Counted from the stretch's first letter, positions 24,958-34,947 are shown. The stretch: DNA of 50,600 nt from Candidatus Pacearchaeota archaeon (GCA_026395795.1 JAPLYB010000036.1:1-50600); one strand, 5' to 3'. Notes: generated from the sequence alone by a model not told the origin. Numbers and translations are program-made.

Positions 24958-25554
24958 TTAAACCTTATTAATTTCTTCTAATTTTTCTTCTTGTTTTTGA
25001 GCTTCTTTTAACTCTTCTTCCTTTTTCTCTTGTTTTTTCAAAAGTTTAAAGGTTTTTTTGAACAAATCCTTAATATTTATTTTTTTATTCGCCTCAGTAT
25101 TAAATTCAGCTTTCTGTTCTTGGGTTTTTTCTGGCAGGATTTCTTTGTTTATCTCTTCTATCAGCTCTTCTTTCTCTTGTTGTTTTTTAATCTCTAAATC
25201 TTCAATAAACTTCTTCTCATCCAATATACTGCTGTTTACTTCGCTTTTTAACTTTTTCTCTTTCTCTTCTTTAACTTTTTTATATCTATCCCAAAGATCA
25301 TTTAAACTTACTGGTTTTTTAGTGTCTACTTCTGAATCCTGAATTTTTTGTTGCTTTTTAAGTTGATTTAATCGTATTCTTTCTTTTTGTTTCTGAATCT
25401 CTTCTTCCAAGACGATTGAATTATTGCCTATAGCACATCTTGAGCAAAGTCTCATAGATCTATTGTTAGTTATAGTGTTAACAAGAGGCTCATTTTCTAT
25501 CCCGCATTCTTCACAGCCATTATCAAAATCCATAAGGAAAACAAATTTTGACAA
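24958..25554 (-). CDS. Zinc-ribbon plus coiled-coil protein
   Basis: I favour the internal MDFDNGCEECG start (Met 8). A treble-Cys ribbon (CEECG...LCSRC) occupies the first 35 residues, followed by about 150 residues of Lys/Glu-rich coiled coil with a KINIKDLFKKTFKLLKK amphipathic patch. The ribbon is like those of archaeal transcription or translation factors, but no named family fits. It opens the rpo11-eL41 unit and stands divergently from the GT2 gene. Confidence 0.6.
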   Translation of the reverse strand: MSKFVFLMDFDNGCEECGIENEPLVNTITNNRSMRLCSRCAIGNNSIVLEEEIQKQKERIRLNQLKKQQKIQDSEVDTKKPVSLNDLWDRYKKVKEEKEKKLKSEVNSSILDEKKFIEDLEIKKQQEKEELIEEINKEILPEKTQEQKAEFNTEANKKINIKDLFKKTFKLLKKQEKKEEELKEAQKQEEKLEEINKV

Positions 25555-25584
25555 TATTTAAAAGTTATGGTTTCATGATTTTCC

Positions 25585-26682
25585 ATGATTTCGATAGTTA
25601 TCCCAATAAAGAATGAAGCAAAGAACCTAGATTGCCTTGTTAAAACAATAAGCATGCTAAAATTAGGGGCATATCAGATTATATTTATTGATGATAATTC
25701 TTTAGATGGCACATTAGAATGTCTCAAAAGCCTATCTAAAAAGTATCCTATTAAGTATGTTATCAGAAAAAACCAGACAGGATATGGGTCTGCCCTTAAA
25801 TTGGGACTAGAAAAAGTAAGAAAATCAGAGATCGTTGTAACAACAGATGGGGATTTAAGCTACGATCTTAAAAAAATTCCTGAGTTGATTAAAAGAATCA
25901 ATAAAAAAGGAGAAGAAAATGACATTGTCATAGGATCCAGATACGTTCCTGGCGGGAAGATAAAAAACTGGCCGTTTTCTAGGATCTTAATAAGTAAACT
26001 GCTAAAATTGTTTGTTTCTCTTACTCTTAATACAAATGTGAAAGATAACACATCCGGATGCAGAGCATATTCTAAAAAAGCGATAAACAAGATTCTCCCA
26101 GAAATAAAATCAAATGGTTATTCAATATTAGAAGAAATCCTTTTTATCGCAAAGAAAAAAGGACTAAAGGTTGTAGAAATCCCAATAACTTTTCAAGATA
26201 GAACAAAGGGCAAATCAAAAGCAAAGATTTTGAAAGAGGGGGCTGGTTTGATAAAAACTGTTGCAGCACTAAGAAAAAGAAGTATTATTAGATTTCTTAA
26301 GTTCCTAATTGTAGGCGCAAGCGGAATAATAGTAAATGAAGGTTTATTATATATTCTAACAGAAAAAGGGCATTTACATTATCTTCTTTCAGGAATAATC
26401 TCAATTGAGATATCTATTTTATCAAACTTTTTTTTGAATGATGCTTGGACGTTTAGAGACAAAAGAGATGGATATTTTTTTAATAGACTTATGAAGTTTA
26501 ATTTCGCGAGAGCTTTAACATTGATAATAAACCTGGGAATTTCGTGGTCATTCACCCTCTTTGGATTAAACTACTTGATAGCCAACCTAATAGGGATAGC
26601 AGTTGCAACATTGCTTGCTTATTCTTTAAGTAATTCATGGGTTTGGTATCACAAAAAACAAAAAAACACTAAAACAAATTGA
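25585..26682 (+). CDS. GT2 dolichol-phosphate sugar synthase fused to GtrA domain
   Basis: N-terminal GT-A fold (MISIVIPIKNEAKNLDCLVK, IIFIDDNSLDGT, TTDGDLSYD with the DxD-like site, IVIGSRYVPGG) of the dolichol-phosphate mannose/glucose synthase type, about residues 1-225. The C-terminal 125 residues form four transmembrane helices of the GtrA family (FLKFLIVGASGIIVNEGLLY). It would load a sugar on a polyprenyl phosphate and help flip it. Overlaps the GT-C gene by 4 bp. Confidence 0.9.
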   Translation: MISIVIPIKNEAKNLDCLVKTISMLKLGAYQIIFIDDNSLDGTLECLKSLSKKYPIKYVIRKNQTGYGSALKLGLEKVRKSEIVVTTDGDLSYDLKKIPELIKRINKKGEENDIVIGSRYVPGGKIKNWPFSRILISKLLKLFVSLTLNTNVKDNTSGCRAYSKKAINKILPEIKSNGYSILEEILFIAKKKGLKVVEIPITFQDRTKGKSKAKILKEGAGLIKTVAALRKRSIIRFLKFLIVGASGIIVNEGLLYILTEKGHLHYLLSGIISIEISILSNFFLNDAWTFRDKRDGYFFNRLMKFNFARALTLIINLGISWSFTLFGLNYLIANLIGIAVATLLAYSLSNSWVWYHKKQKNTKTN

Positions 26683-28169
26683 AAATGCAAAAGCAGAGAG
26701 TACTGAAAATTTTCAAAAATAGAATGGAAGCAGCTTTATTTGTTCTATCCTTCTCTATTGCCTTGATTTTCTTCATTTGGCAAAAGAACTTTTTTTCATG
26801 GGATTTTTCAGTTTATATAATGAATGCAGAATGTGTCTTCAAAGGGATTTATCTCGAGCGGTTGAGAGCCCCCTTAGTGTCCTGGATCATGATTCCGTTT
26901 CTGATTTTTAGCAGACAAGTAGCAATTTACGCATTTACAATTATGACGACTATTTTTTATTTCTTAGCTTTAAAATTATTCCATGACAAATTTTTAAGTC
27001 AATACAAAAATTCGGAGATTTTTTATCTTATTGCAATAAACCCTTTTATTCTGGGTTTTGGTTTGGGGATGGGAAGTGAGCTTTTATCACTTGCTTTGAT
27101 TATTCTTTTCTTTACATTTGCCTTTTCATATTCTTCATTTATTTTTTTGGGCTTAGCAATGTTGACGAGATATTCAAACATAATTCTCTTTCCTTTGATT
27201 TTTTTTCAAAAAAGCATTAAAAAAATTCTCTTGGGCATACTAATCTTACTAATAGTCTTTTTTCCATGGTTTCTGATTAATTATCTCGGAACCGGTCATG
27301 CTTTGACAAGTCTAGGGGACTATTATGCTCTAAACTCCTTAGAACAAGCAAAACCCCAACTAGAAATAGGAAAATTTATTTCGCATTTATTCACAGTATT
27401 GAATGTTCTTATCCCATTTATTCTTGTAGGTATTTTTAGTTTAATCAAAAAATGGAAAAAACTAGAAAAGAAAGAAAAGATTTTAGTAAACTTATTAATT
27501 ATAATTTCGGTGTTAACTGTTCTAACTTACTTATTTAATCCTTTAAAGGACTCACGGTATTTATTTAATTTGATATTTCCAGCAACTTATTTTTCATTTT
27601 TAGGGTTGTCCTTTATTCTTGAAAAAATAAAGATTAAGAAAAATTTAATAATAAGACTTATTTTTATTATTTTCTTCACAGCATTAGCAATTTCTACTTT
27701 TTTTATAATGGAATCAAGAGGGAGGGGACTAGATAAAGAATTGATCCTGACAAAGCAAATAATACATGACCTACATAATAATTGCACAATTTCTTCAGAT
27801 TTATGGGTTTATTTTAACTGGCAAAATAGGGGGGCGATTCCGTCGCCATTCGCAGTACTCATTCAAAATGAGTCTCAAATATCTTTAATGACTAAAGAAG
27901 GATACAACATTATTTTATTCAAGCCGGGAGAAGCTTATCAGAAAAATATTCTTTTTATTCAGAATCTAAACACTTCAATTATAGAAGATAACAACAACTA
28001 CATCTGGATTCACAATAATGATTCATGCAAACAAACAGAGAAGGTTAACATGACTTATATGGACTCGATGAAATCCTTTGGAGAATTCTCTCAAGACTTT
28101 ACCGGTTGTGATGCTCTCTTGTTAAGATTAAAGCTGACAAAAATATGCAGAATTCTCCCATTTCTTTAA
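26679..28169 (+). CDS. GT-C membrane glycosyltransferase (PMT/ArnT-like)
   Basis: A 496-residue protein with about ten transmembrane helices. The first extracellular loop holds SWDFSVYIMNAECVFKG with the acidic residue typical of GT-C enzymes, followed by ERLRAPLVSWIMIPFL, also seen in dolichol-phosphate-sugar-dependent transferases. The C-terminal soluble part has ISSDLWVYFNWQNRG. It is coupled to the lipid-sugar synthase upstream, so the pair likely glycosylates a lipid or surface protein. Confidence 0.75.
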   Translation: MKMQKQRVLKIFKNRMEAALFVLSFSIALIFFIWQKNFFSWDFSVYIMNAECVFKGIYLERLRAPLVSWIMIPFLIFSRQVAIYAFTIMTTIFYFLALKLFHDKFLSQYKNSEIFYLIAINPFILGFGLGMGSELLSLALIILFFTFAFSYSSFIFLGLAMLTRYSNIILFPLIFFQKSIKKILLGILILLIVFFPWFLINYLGTGHALTSLGDYYALNSLEQAKPQLEIGKFISHLFTVLNVLIPFILVGIFSLIKKWKKLEKKEKILVNLLIIISVLTVLTYLFNPLKDSRYLFNLIFPATYFSFLGLSFILEKIKIKKNLIIRLIFIIFFTALAISTFFIMESRGRGLDKELILTKQIIHDLHNNCTISSDLWVYFNWQNRGAIPSPFAVLIQNESQISLMTKEGYNIILFKPGEAYQKNILFIQNLNTSIIEDNNNYIWIHNNDSCKQTEKVNMTYMDSMKSFGEFSQDFTGCDALLLRLKLTKICRILPFL

Positions 28170-28187
28170 TTGAAGAGGTATCAAAGA

Positions 28188-28880
28188 TTATAATACATTC
28201 TCTAAATCTGCTTTCACAATGTAAGGGTATTTTTCTCCATTAATTATAAGAGAAGGCACTTCAGTTATCTCATACTTGGCTATCAAAGCTCTTGTAGCGG
28301 GATTTTCAGAGTTGACATCAAATGCAAAGACATGCACTTTTCTGCCCTCGCCTTCATTATTATGGGCGAACACAATCTGATCTAGTATCAATCCTTGATC
28401 TTCTGATCCTGCTGCCGACCCTTTAGGGTCATCTTTCTTGTTTGTGTAAAAGAATAGAACAATATTAAAATCTTCATGACAGTTATCTTTGATATTCTGA
28501 ACCATCATCAGAGTTTTGATTTCTATCAATTCATACATTTCTTTTTGAAGCATAACATCTGGATTTTCTTTTCCCATTCTCTTTTCAAGAGTGGTTAAAG
28601 TATCTCCAAGACTGACCTTTGTCCCCCAGATATCATCCCAATTAAGATTGCAGATGCTTTCATTCCCAATAATCTGATCTCTAACTTCTAATCCCATGAT
28701 GCTTGAAAGTAACTTCTCTTCTCCTTGCCTAAACTGTTCAATTCTAGAAGAAGCAACATAATTTCCTAGAAAGAATCCAAGTAAAAATAATGCGAGTGTG
28801 GCTATAAGTGCGGCAACAAGTAATTTGCTTGTCTGTCTTGTTTCTTTTGCAATCTCTTTCATCTTATTTTGTTTATTCAT
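28188..28880 (-). CDS. Membrane-anchored thioredoxin-fold protein without CxxC
   Basis: One N-terminal transmembrane helix (LLVAALIATLALFLLGFFLG), a spacer with two Cys (SICNLNW; KDNCHED), then a thioredoxin-like domain: FNIVLFFYTN strand, KVHVFAFDVNSENPATRALI, YEITEVPSLIINGEKY with the cis-Pro motif VPS. The CxxC that would follow FYTN is missing. Extracellular redox or binding role possible. Ends next to the GT-C gene, convergently, and begins 7 bases before the membrane GT2 stop. Confidence 0.7.
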   Translation of the reverse strand: MNKQNKMKEIAKETRQTSKLLVAALIATLALFLLGFFLGNYVASSRIEQFRQGEEKLLSSIMGLEVRDQIIGNESICNLNWDDIWGTKVSLGDTLTTLEKRMGKENPDVMLQKEMYELIEIKTLMMVQNIKDNCHEDFNIVLFFYTNKKDDPKGSAAGSEDQGLILDQIVFAHNNEGEGRKVHVFAFDVNSENPATRALIAKYEITEVPSLIINGEKYPYIVKADLENVL

Positions 28881-28887
28881 TTGTTAT

Positions 28888-30183
28888 CTATACATGTTTT
28901 TTCTGCTTTTTATCAACATCTGTATGCATATGTCCCCATTGCATTTTTAGGTTGAATATATATTTTATAAAACCTTCTAATTGAGTGTATGCTAAAAACC
29001 ATATATAGGGAATAAAGAACACCAGGTAGTCTAAAAGACTTATTTTTTCTTTTCCATATCTCCTTGCAAACACAAAGAATAACACAGAGATTAATATTGA
29101 AAAAAACCCTAGCACAACCTTTGGGTCAGATGCAGCAATACTTAAATCAAACAAACTTATTCTAAAATCTAAAATAGGTCTCCATCCGATTGACCAGCTT
29201 CTTGCAGTATAAAGCAAAGCATAAATTATTGCATAAATAAGGAGTAACAAAGATAGCATTAGCAATCCTAAACCAAGAACCACTGTAATTGGAAGAAAAA
29301 ATGTTCCAACAGCACCATATTTTGGAGAAATCATGTAAGGATAATCTTTTAATAATGCTTGAAAAGTGCCATGCCCCCACCTAACTCTTTCAGTTCTAAG
29401 CTTCCCTAGTTTTTCAGGGGCAATAAAATAAACCTTATCTTTAAGATATGCTATCTTATAGAAATGCGACTTAACTCTCAATGCCATATCGAAATCTTCT
29501 GTCCATGTATGCTCATTGTAAAGTCCTGCTTCTTTGAAGAATTCAGTTTTAAACACCGTGAAAGCAGGAGTAGCGCATAAAGAGCCCACTCTCCCAAGGA
29601 GCTCTCTATAGAAATTGGACATTACATACTCAACATATTGTAAACGAAGCAAGAAATTCTTTTGTAAAGGAATCAAAGGAGCAGTAACAACCATAACAAG
29701 TTCGTCTTTTTCAAAAGCACCGATTGCATTTTTTAAAACATTTTTTGTAATGAACGTATCTGCATCAACAGGAGCAACAAAATCTGTTTTCAAATGTTTG
29801 ATTACATATTTTATCCCTTCATTGACAACTGGTGCTTTTTTTCCTTGACTTTTTTCCCTGTTAAGCAGAATTATTTCTCTAACCTTAGAATTATACTTTT
29901 TTATCAATGTTTTTACGATATGCGCAGTTTTATCTTCACTTGCATCGTTGACAACAACAATATTTAGTTTTCCTTTATAGTCCTGTTTCACGATGCTTTC
30001 AACACACCTTGTTATGCAGTTCTCTACATTTCTTGCAGGAATAACAAAAGAAACATCTGGAAATGTTTCGGTAGGATGGATTTTCTCATCTTTTTTTAAT
30101 ATAAGAATTAGAAAGAAAAAAGATATAAAAAAACCCACAAATAACAGAGGGTACACCAGCCAGCTAGGTAATGCAGGTAACAT
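28888..30183 (-). CDS. Membrane-integrated GT2 glycosyltransferase
   Basis: An N-terminal helix, a cytosolic GT-A domain with VIPARNVENCITRCVESIVK, VVNDASEDKT, DADTF, TEDFDMALRVK (TED motif) and ERVRWGHGTFQALL (QxxRW-like), then three or four C-terminal helices. This is the layout of processive synthases such as BcsA/hyaluronan type. Product could be an exopolysaccharide. It follows the TadC-like genes on the same strand. Confidence 0.88.
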   Translation of the reverse strand: MLPALPSWLVYPLLFVGFFISFFFLILILKKDEKIHPTETFPDVSFVIPARNVENCITRCVESIVKQDYKGKLNIVVVNDASEDKTAHIVKTLIKKYNSKVREIILLNREKSQGKKAPVVNEGIKYVIKHLKTDFVAPVDADTFITKNVLKNAIGAFEKDELVMVVTAPLIPLQKNFLLRLQYVEYVMSNFYRELLGRVGSLCATPAFTVFKTEFFKEAGLYNEHTWTEDFDMALRVKSHFYKIAYLKDKVYFIAPEKLGKLRTERVRWGHGTFQALLKDYPYMISPKYGAVGTFFLPITVVLGLGLLMLSLLLLIYAIIYALLYTARSWSIGWRPILDFRISLFDLSIAASDPKVVLGFFSILISVLFFVFARRYGKEKISLLDYLVFFIPYIWFLAYTQLEGFIKYIFNLKMQWGHMHTDVDKKQKKHV

Positions 30184-30242
30184 ACCTAAAAATCAAAAGT
30201 ATTGTTTATATTATTATCTATCATTTAATACAAGTATCAAGA

Positions 30243-31094
30243 TTATCCAAAGATTTTAGAGATAGCTAAAGCTAAGAAAGTTATAATTAATAGTATCACT
30301 GAATGCTTCACACCAGACTTCAAAGATCCTTCACTTAACTTTCCAACAACAAGTCCGGTGAACAAAGCTTCGATTAAAACCAGAATGAAAAAAGAATTTT
30401 TGATTATTCCAGACGAATCAGACCCAGCATAACCTCCAGTGCTTCCAAAAACAGCAGCTGTTTCAGATCCTGAGAAAGAATTAAAAATGAGGGGCATGAA
30501 CTTGATTTGCACAAAAAGCATGATAACTAAAAAAATCAAGAAAATAATATATCCCTGAACAATCATGCTATAAACTCTTGAAGCTCTTTCTTTTTTTATT
30601 TCTTCGATTTCTGAAACGCTGGTGACGACTGCATCTAAAACACATCCTATTTCTCCGCCAGAATTCTCAGCTTCTATTATTAAAGCGACAGATCTCAAGA
30701 TCACCTTATTATTTGTTTCTCTGGCAAAGGTTTGCAGTGCTTGTTTAACTGGAATTCCAAAGCTAACCTGGCTAGCAAGTTTCTTCACATGCAGCGTTAA
30801 AGATCCATAATCCTTTTCAGAAACACTTGCTATACTTTTGGATATAGGTGTTCCTGCCTTAACACTTTCTACAAGATTTCTGGCAAATTCAAGGAACATT
30901 GTTTCTTTTTCTTTTTCTTTAGATTCTCTAACTAAAAAAGAAAGTAAAAAAGGAAGAAGCGCAACAATAACTGCAATTCCAATTGTTAAAAAAAGCAACT
31001 TAGACTTTAATAAAAAAAGAAGCGAGGCTATAATAATCAATATCCCAATAATTATTGAAATTAATTTTATTTTATTTATTGTGTGTTTTATCAT
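30243..31094 (-). CDS. TadC/GspF-family membrane protein (second copy)
   Basis: Type II/IV secretion F domain: FLEFARNLVESVKAGTPISK, KKLASQVSFGIPVKQALQTF, ENSGGEIGCVLDAVVTSVSE, with helices at the N terminus (two), after residue 170, and at the C terminus. It acts as the inner-membrane platform of a type IV filament machine. Its Met is 6 bases after the first TadC gene, hence same operon as the ATPase. Confidence 0.85.
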   Translation of the reverse strand: MIKHTINKIKLISIIIGILIIIASLLFLLKSKLLFLTIGIAVIVALLPFLLSFLVRESKEKEKETMFLEFARNLVESVKAGTPISKSIASVSEKDYGSLTLHVKKLASQVSFGIPVKQALQTFARETNNKVILRSVALIIEAENSGGEIGCVLDAVVTSVSEIEEIKKERASRVYSMIVQGYIIFLIFLVIMLFVQIKFMPLIFNSFSGSETAAVFGSTGGYAGSDSSGIIKNSFFILVLIEALFTGLVVGKLSEGSLKSGVKHSVILLIITFLALAISKIFG

Positions 31095-31100
31095 TTTATT

Positions 31101-32360
31101 TTAAATCTCTGGTTGTGTTATCTGTAAAAAAAGAATGAAGAGTATGTTTAAAACAACAATTGCAACAATTCCCAGATTAGCTAGGAAAGGTACGCTCAGT
31201 CCAGCAAAACTTGCACCCACACTCCCCATGAAAGATAAGACAAGCATTAATATAAGGGGGGCAACAATTAGCAAAGCAGTATAAATATCAGAATACATGC
31301 CTATGATATTAGAATATTTTTCCCTTGATAATTTATAGTCTAAAAGCACATCCTTTGATTTTTCTTTTAAATAAACCAATAGATCTCCTCCAGAAATAAT
31401 GATTGTAGAAATTCCATTAAGAAGTTCAGAGAATTTTCTGTTAACAGAAAGTTTAGACACATTCCTTAAAGCAGTGGTTAGATCATAGCCGTAGATGTCC
31501 ATCTGATTTTTTATTTTTTTCATTTGACTGCTAAACATGGGGTATTCTTTTGATTCAGCCATTATTCCAAACATCTTTGAAGGCTCAATTTTACTAGATG
31601 CAATTGCAGCCATATGAGAAAGGGCAAAGGGCATCTCTGATTCTAATTTTTTAGAATTTCCTTGAGCTTGCAGATTTGGATAAGCAAGTAAGAATACAAA
31701 TAACAACGCAGGAATTATTAAAGATATCAAGACATTCCTCGAAATTGTTAGGAATGATCCCCCCAGGGATAAAACAAGCGCGAGAATTACAGAAACGATC
31801 AAGATGGATATAGTAAGAAACAACATCAAAGAGATATAAGAAGTTAAAATGAATGGCATGCCTGCTTGTTTAAGATTCTTGTCTAAAAAAGAGAAATTTT
31901 CACTTAAATTTTTAGCTGATTTTTTAAAGACTTTGTTTGAAAAAATAACAAATTGACTAGGGTTCCTTATCTCAACTTTATCCTCCTCTGCCCTATTCAT
32001 TGCTCTAGAACTTCCAGTTTTTACACTCTTCTTTACATCAGCAATCTTCAGCTCATCGAGGTATCTTGATCTGTCTTCCTTATTAACAAAAACAGACCCT
32101 CTAGAAGTTATGATTCTTTTGTACTTTTCTTTGTTTTTCCTATCACTATTTTTACTGTCAAAAGAAATATCATTGCTCATTTCTAGTATGCTGTTGTTAA
32201 TTATCTCTAACTGCCCAAAATATGATTTAAAAGAACTCTCTAAAAATTTTCTTTCGTCTTGACTAGCAGAATGATATGCCTCAAGTAAAGCAGTTACATC
32301 ATTAGATATGCTCTCCTCTTTTTTTACGTTCTCTTTCAAATATTCCATTGATTCATTCAT
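31101..32360 (-). CDS. TadC/GspF-family membrane protein with N-terminal extension
   Basis: About 170 soluble residues (charged and helical) precede the F domain: two helices (FILTSYISLMLFLTISILIV, NVLISLIIPALLFVFLLAYP), then EMPFALSHMAAIASSKIEPS, YGYDLTTALRNVSK, SGGDLLVYLKEKSKDVLLDY and terminal helices. The unusual N-terminal part may contact the ATPase. Possible start shift to internal Met 5. Confidence 0.85.
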   Translation of the reverse strand: MNESMEYLKENVKKEESISNDVTALLEAYHSASQDERKFLESSFKSYFGQLEIINNSILEMSNDISFDSKNSDRKNKEKYKRIITSRGSVFVNKEDRSRYLDELKIADVKKSVKTGSSRAMNRAEEDKVEIRNPSQFVIFSNKVFKKSAKNLSENFSFLDKNLKQAGMPFILTSYISLMLFLTISILIVSVILALVLSLGGSFLTISRNVLISLIIPALLFVFLLAYPNLQAQGNSKKLESEMPFALSHMAAIASSKIEPSKMFGIMAESKEYPMFSSQMKKIKNQMDIYGYDLTTALRNVSKLSVNRKFSELLNGISTIIISGGDLLVYLKEKSKDVLLDYKLSREKYSNIIGMYSDIYTALLIVAPLILMLVLSFMGSVGASFAGLSVPFLANLGIVAIVVLNILFILFLQITQPEI

Positions 32361-32362
32361 AT

Positions 32363-32554
32363 TCAGTCTCCTTCTTTTGTAAAAGAACTCAAAACTTCAC
32401 TGATCTCTCCACAGAGTTTTTTTAAATTATCTTTAGTTCTTAAGAATTCTTTTTCATTTCCATTGTTTAAGTAAGATTCCAATTCAAAAATTTCTTTTTT
32501 AGCAGTAAGAATCAATTGAGTCAAAAAAAGAATCTTATCTTCGATTATAATCAT
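32363..32554 (-). CDS. Small helical protein of the secretion operon
   Basis: 63 residues, wholly helical by inspection (ILFLTQLILTAKKEIFELES, KDNLKKLCGEISEVLSS). Unknown. Located between the ATPase and the first TadC gene with gaps of 14 and 2 bases, so it may be a component of the same machine. Confidence 0.6.
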   Translation of the reverse strand: MIIIEDKILFLTQLILTAKKEIFELESYLNNGNEKEFLRTKDNLKKLCGEISEVLSSFTKEGD

Positions 32555-32568
32555 TTTTTGTTTAAGCT

Positions 32569-34191
32569 CTATTCCCCCGATTTTATATTATATTTCTCTA
32601 AAACCGATTTTGGATTCTTATAATAATCTTGAATTACTCTCTGTATTTGGGTGAAATCAAAGATTTTTTTATTGAATAATTCCAGTAAGATTTTGGTTCT
32701 TAGCTCAAATTCCTGCAGCAAATTCTCTTTTTCAAACCCGTATCTTTTACAGATTTTGTCAAAGACAAAACTGTCTGTCTTGAAATAGAATACGTCTTTT
32801 TTTGGATCCCAAGAAAATAGTTTGTTTGAATCTGTTTCCCCATGAGCTCCAATTTCTTTGACTTCTATAACTTCCTTCAGTTTTCTCGTTTCCTGTTTTC
32901 CCGCAACTGCATGAGTCATGACAACTAAAACATCTAAAGTGTTAAGCAAAGTTGGACTTAAATTAATTGGGGGGGTTTCTAATCTCTGGATAACACTTTC
33001 AACAGAATCTGCATGAATCGTAGACATGCTAGCATGACCAGAAGCCATCCCCTGGAATAGAACCGCTGCTTCCTTTCCTCTAACCTCTCCAACAATAACG
33101 TAGTCTGGATTTTGTCTGAAACTTTCTTTAAGCAAAGTAAACAAATCAATCTCTCCCCTCCCTCCAACACCTGTCCTAGTAACGCTTGGAAGCCAATTCT
33201 CTCTTGGAAGTTGCAATTCTCTTGTATCTTCAATAGAGACAACACGGGCCTCAGGCGGAATAAAGAAAGCGATTGCATTTAACAAAGTCGTTTTTCCAGA
33301 TCCTGTTCCGCCAGTTATTAATATATTGCATTTATACTGCATCAAAATCCAAAAGTAAGCGAGCATCTCTGGGCTTAGAGTATTCAGTTTTATCAATTGA
33401 ATTGGAGTGATGGGTACCTTTGTAAATTTTCTTATTGTAAACGTCGGACCCTTGCTGGATATGTCTGTAGTGTAAGTTGCATTAACTCTCGATCCTTCTG
33501 GCAAGGTTCCATCTAACAAGGGACTTGCATAAGAAACATATCTCCCGCATCTCTGCGCAAGTTTCTCAACAAAAGTAGCAAGTTTTTTAACATCTTCATA
33601 GATAACATTGGTTCTAAGATTTCTATAAATTCGGTGCACAATATAAACTGGAGAATTAACTCCGTTGCATTCTATGTCTTCTATAAAAAAGTCCCTCATC
33701 AAAGCTTCAATTTCATTAAAACCAACAAAATCCTTGTAAATATAATAGAATATCCTAGAATAACTTTCTTCACTTAACTTTTGCCCTAATTCGTCCAACA
33801 CAACTTTTAATAATTTATCAATGTATTCCAGAATGCCTTCTGATCCTTTGTTAGAAACAGTGCTGACATTAATCATTTCTGCAATTGCCCCCTCAACTTC
33901 ATTCAAAATTTCTTTCTCCTTTTCATTAAGCAGAGGTTCTTCGATTTCGTAGACTAATTCTCCTATCTCCCTATTCCAATATATGTGACAAGAAACATAA
34001 GGAACAATCAAAGCATAACGCACATCAATCTTTGTCTTGTCTCCCATTTTAATGAGATTTGGGGTTTCTGGATTAAGATTAACAAGATTTCCTCTAAGTT
34101 GTGGGGCTCCCCTTAAAGGGGACTCAATGCCGGAGTTCATACCAGATTTCACGTTTTTTGGAGTATTGAACACAGGAACATCTAAGCTCAT
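32569..34191 (-). CDS. Type IV filament / Tad-like secretion ATPase
   Basis: A 540-residue hexameric ATPase. N-terminal domain with CHIYWNREIGELVYEIEEPL; the C-terminal RecA-like domain has Walker A GGTGSGKTTLLNA, the Asp box DTRELQLPRENW, Walker B VIVGEVRGKEA, and the His box MASGHASMSTIHADS. It powers filament assembly or secretion with the two TadC proteins. An archaellum (ArlI) role is less likely as no archaellin or ArlH is nearby. Confidence 0.92.
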   Translation of the reverse strand: MSLDVPVFNTPKNVKSGMNSGIESPLRGAPQLRGNLVNLNPETPNLIKMGDKTKIDVRYALIVPYVSCHIYWNREIGELVYEIEEPLLNEKEKEILNEVEGAIAEMINVSTVSNKGSEGILEYIDKLLKVVLDELGQKLSEESYSRIFYYIYKDFVGFNEIEALMRDFFIEDIECNGVNSPVYIVHRIYRNLRTNVIYEDVKKLATFVEKLAQRCGRYVSYASPLLDGTLPEGSRVNATYTTDISSKGPTFTIRKFTKVPITPIQLIKLNTLSPEMLAYFWILMQYKCNILITGGTGSGKTTLLNAIAFFIPPEARVVSIEDTRELQLPRENWLPSVTRTGVGGRGEIDLFTLLKESFRQNPDYVIVGEVRGKEAAVLFQGMASGHASMSTIHADSVESVIQRLETPPINLSPTLLNTLDVLVVMTHAVAGKQETRKLKEVIEVKEIGAHGETDSNKLFSWDPKKDVFYFKTDSFVFDKICKRYGFEKENLLQEFELRTKILLELFNKKIFDFTQIQRVIQDYYKNPKSVLEKYNIKSGE

Positions 34192-34269
34192 TCTTTTCTT
34201 GCCTCTTTTTATTCAATATAGAAGGAAAAATTATATTTAAATGTAACGAAAAGATAAATTTATTAGTCG

Positions 34270-34917
34270 ATGTTTAGTCAAGGTTCTATGACTCAGTCAA
34301 AAAAACTAAAAGAAAAGATTATCGGAAGGGGAGCAGAAGCTATCTTGATTCAAAAAGGCAAAATACTTATAAAAAGAAGGGTTAAAAAAAGCTACAGGCA
34401 TGAACAAATTGACTCTTTTCTTAGAACCTCAAGGACAAAACATGAATCAAAGATCCTCCAAAAAGCTTTTGGTTTGATTTCTGTTCCACAAGTTCACAAA
34501 ACAACAGAATTTGAAATAAGCATGGATTTCATTAAAGGCAAAAAATTAAGCGATTATCTAGATAATTTTTCAAAAAAAGAATCACTCAAGATATGTAAGA
34601 AAATAGGCCAAGAAGTTGCAAAGATTCATCAAGCAGACATTGTCCATGGAGATTTAACCACAAGCAATATGATATACAAGAATAAGAAGGTCTTTCTAAT
34701 AGATTTCGGCCTGGGTTTTCATAGCACACGTGCAGAAGACAAAGCAGTAGATATCCATCTTTTACGAGAAGCACTTGAATCGAAACATTTTAAAAGATGG
34801 CAAATCTACTTTCAAAAAGTGCTAGACGGCTATAAGTGGCCAAGTTCTTGTGCTGTATTAAAGCAGCTTGAAAAAGTTGAGCAGCGCGGAAGGTATAAAA
34901 ACCGAGAAAAATACTAA
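34270..34917 (+). CDS. bud32: KEOPS kinase/ATPase Bud32
   Basis: A 215-residue small kinase of the KEOPS complex that makes t6A37 in tRNA. Seen: GRGAEAILIQKGKILIKRR, YRHEQID, the catalytic VHGDLTTSNMI, and VFLIDFGLGFHS. A TATATTTAAATG TATA box lies about 38 bases upstream, consistent with the first ATG, though Met 7 is possible. Kae1 is not fused and not adjacent. eS17 follows. Confidence 0.93.
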   Translation: MFSQGSMTQSKKLKEKIIGRGAEAILIQKGKILIKRRVKKSYRHEQIDSFLRTSRTKHESKILQKAFGLISVPQVHKTTEFEISMDFIKGKKLSDYLDNFSKKESLKICKKIGQEVAKIHQADIVHGDLTTSNMIYKNKKVFLIDFGLGFHSTRAEDKAVDIHLLREALESKHFKRWQIYFQKVLDGYKWPSSCAVLKQLEKVEQRGRYKNREKY

Positions 34918-34947
34918 ACTATTCACAATAAAAATAAAGAAAACAAA

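Noticed and set aside
28188-28880. Thiol oxidoreductase
   Set aside because: The thioredoxin fold and cis-Pro are visible, but the CxxC is absent, so redox activity is not claimed.
32569-34191. Archaellum motor ArlI
   Set aside because: The ATPase family matches broadly, but no ArlH, archaellin or ArlC/D/E-like genes are adjacent, and two separate TadC-like proteins follow.
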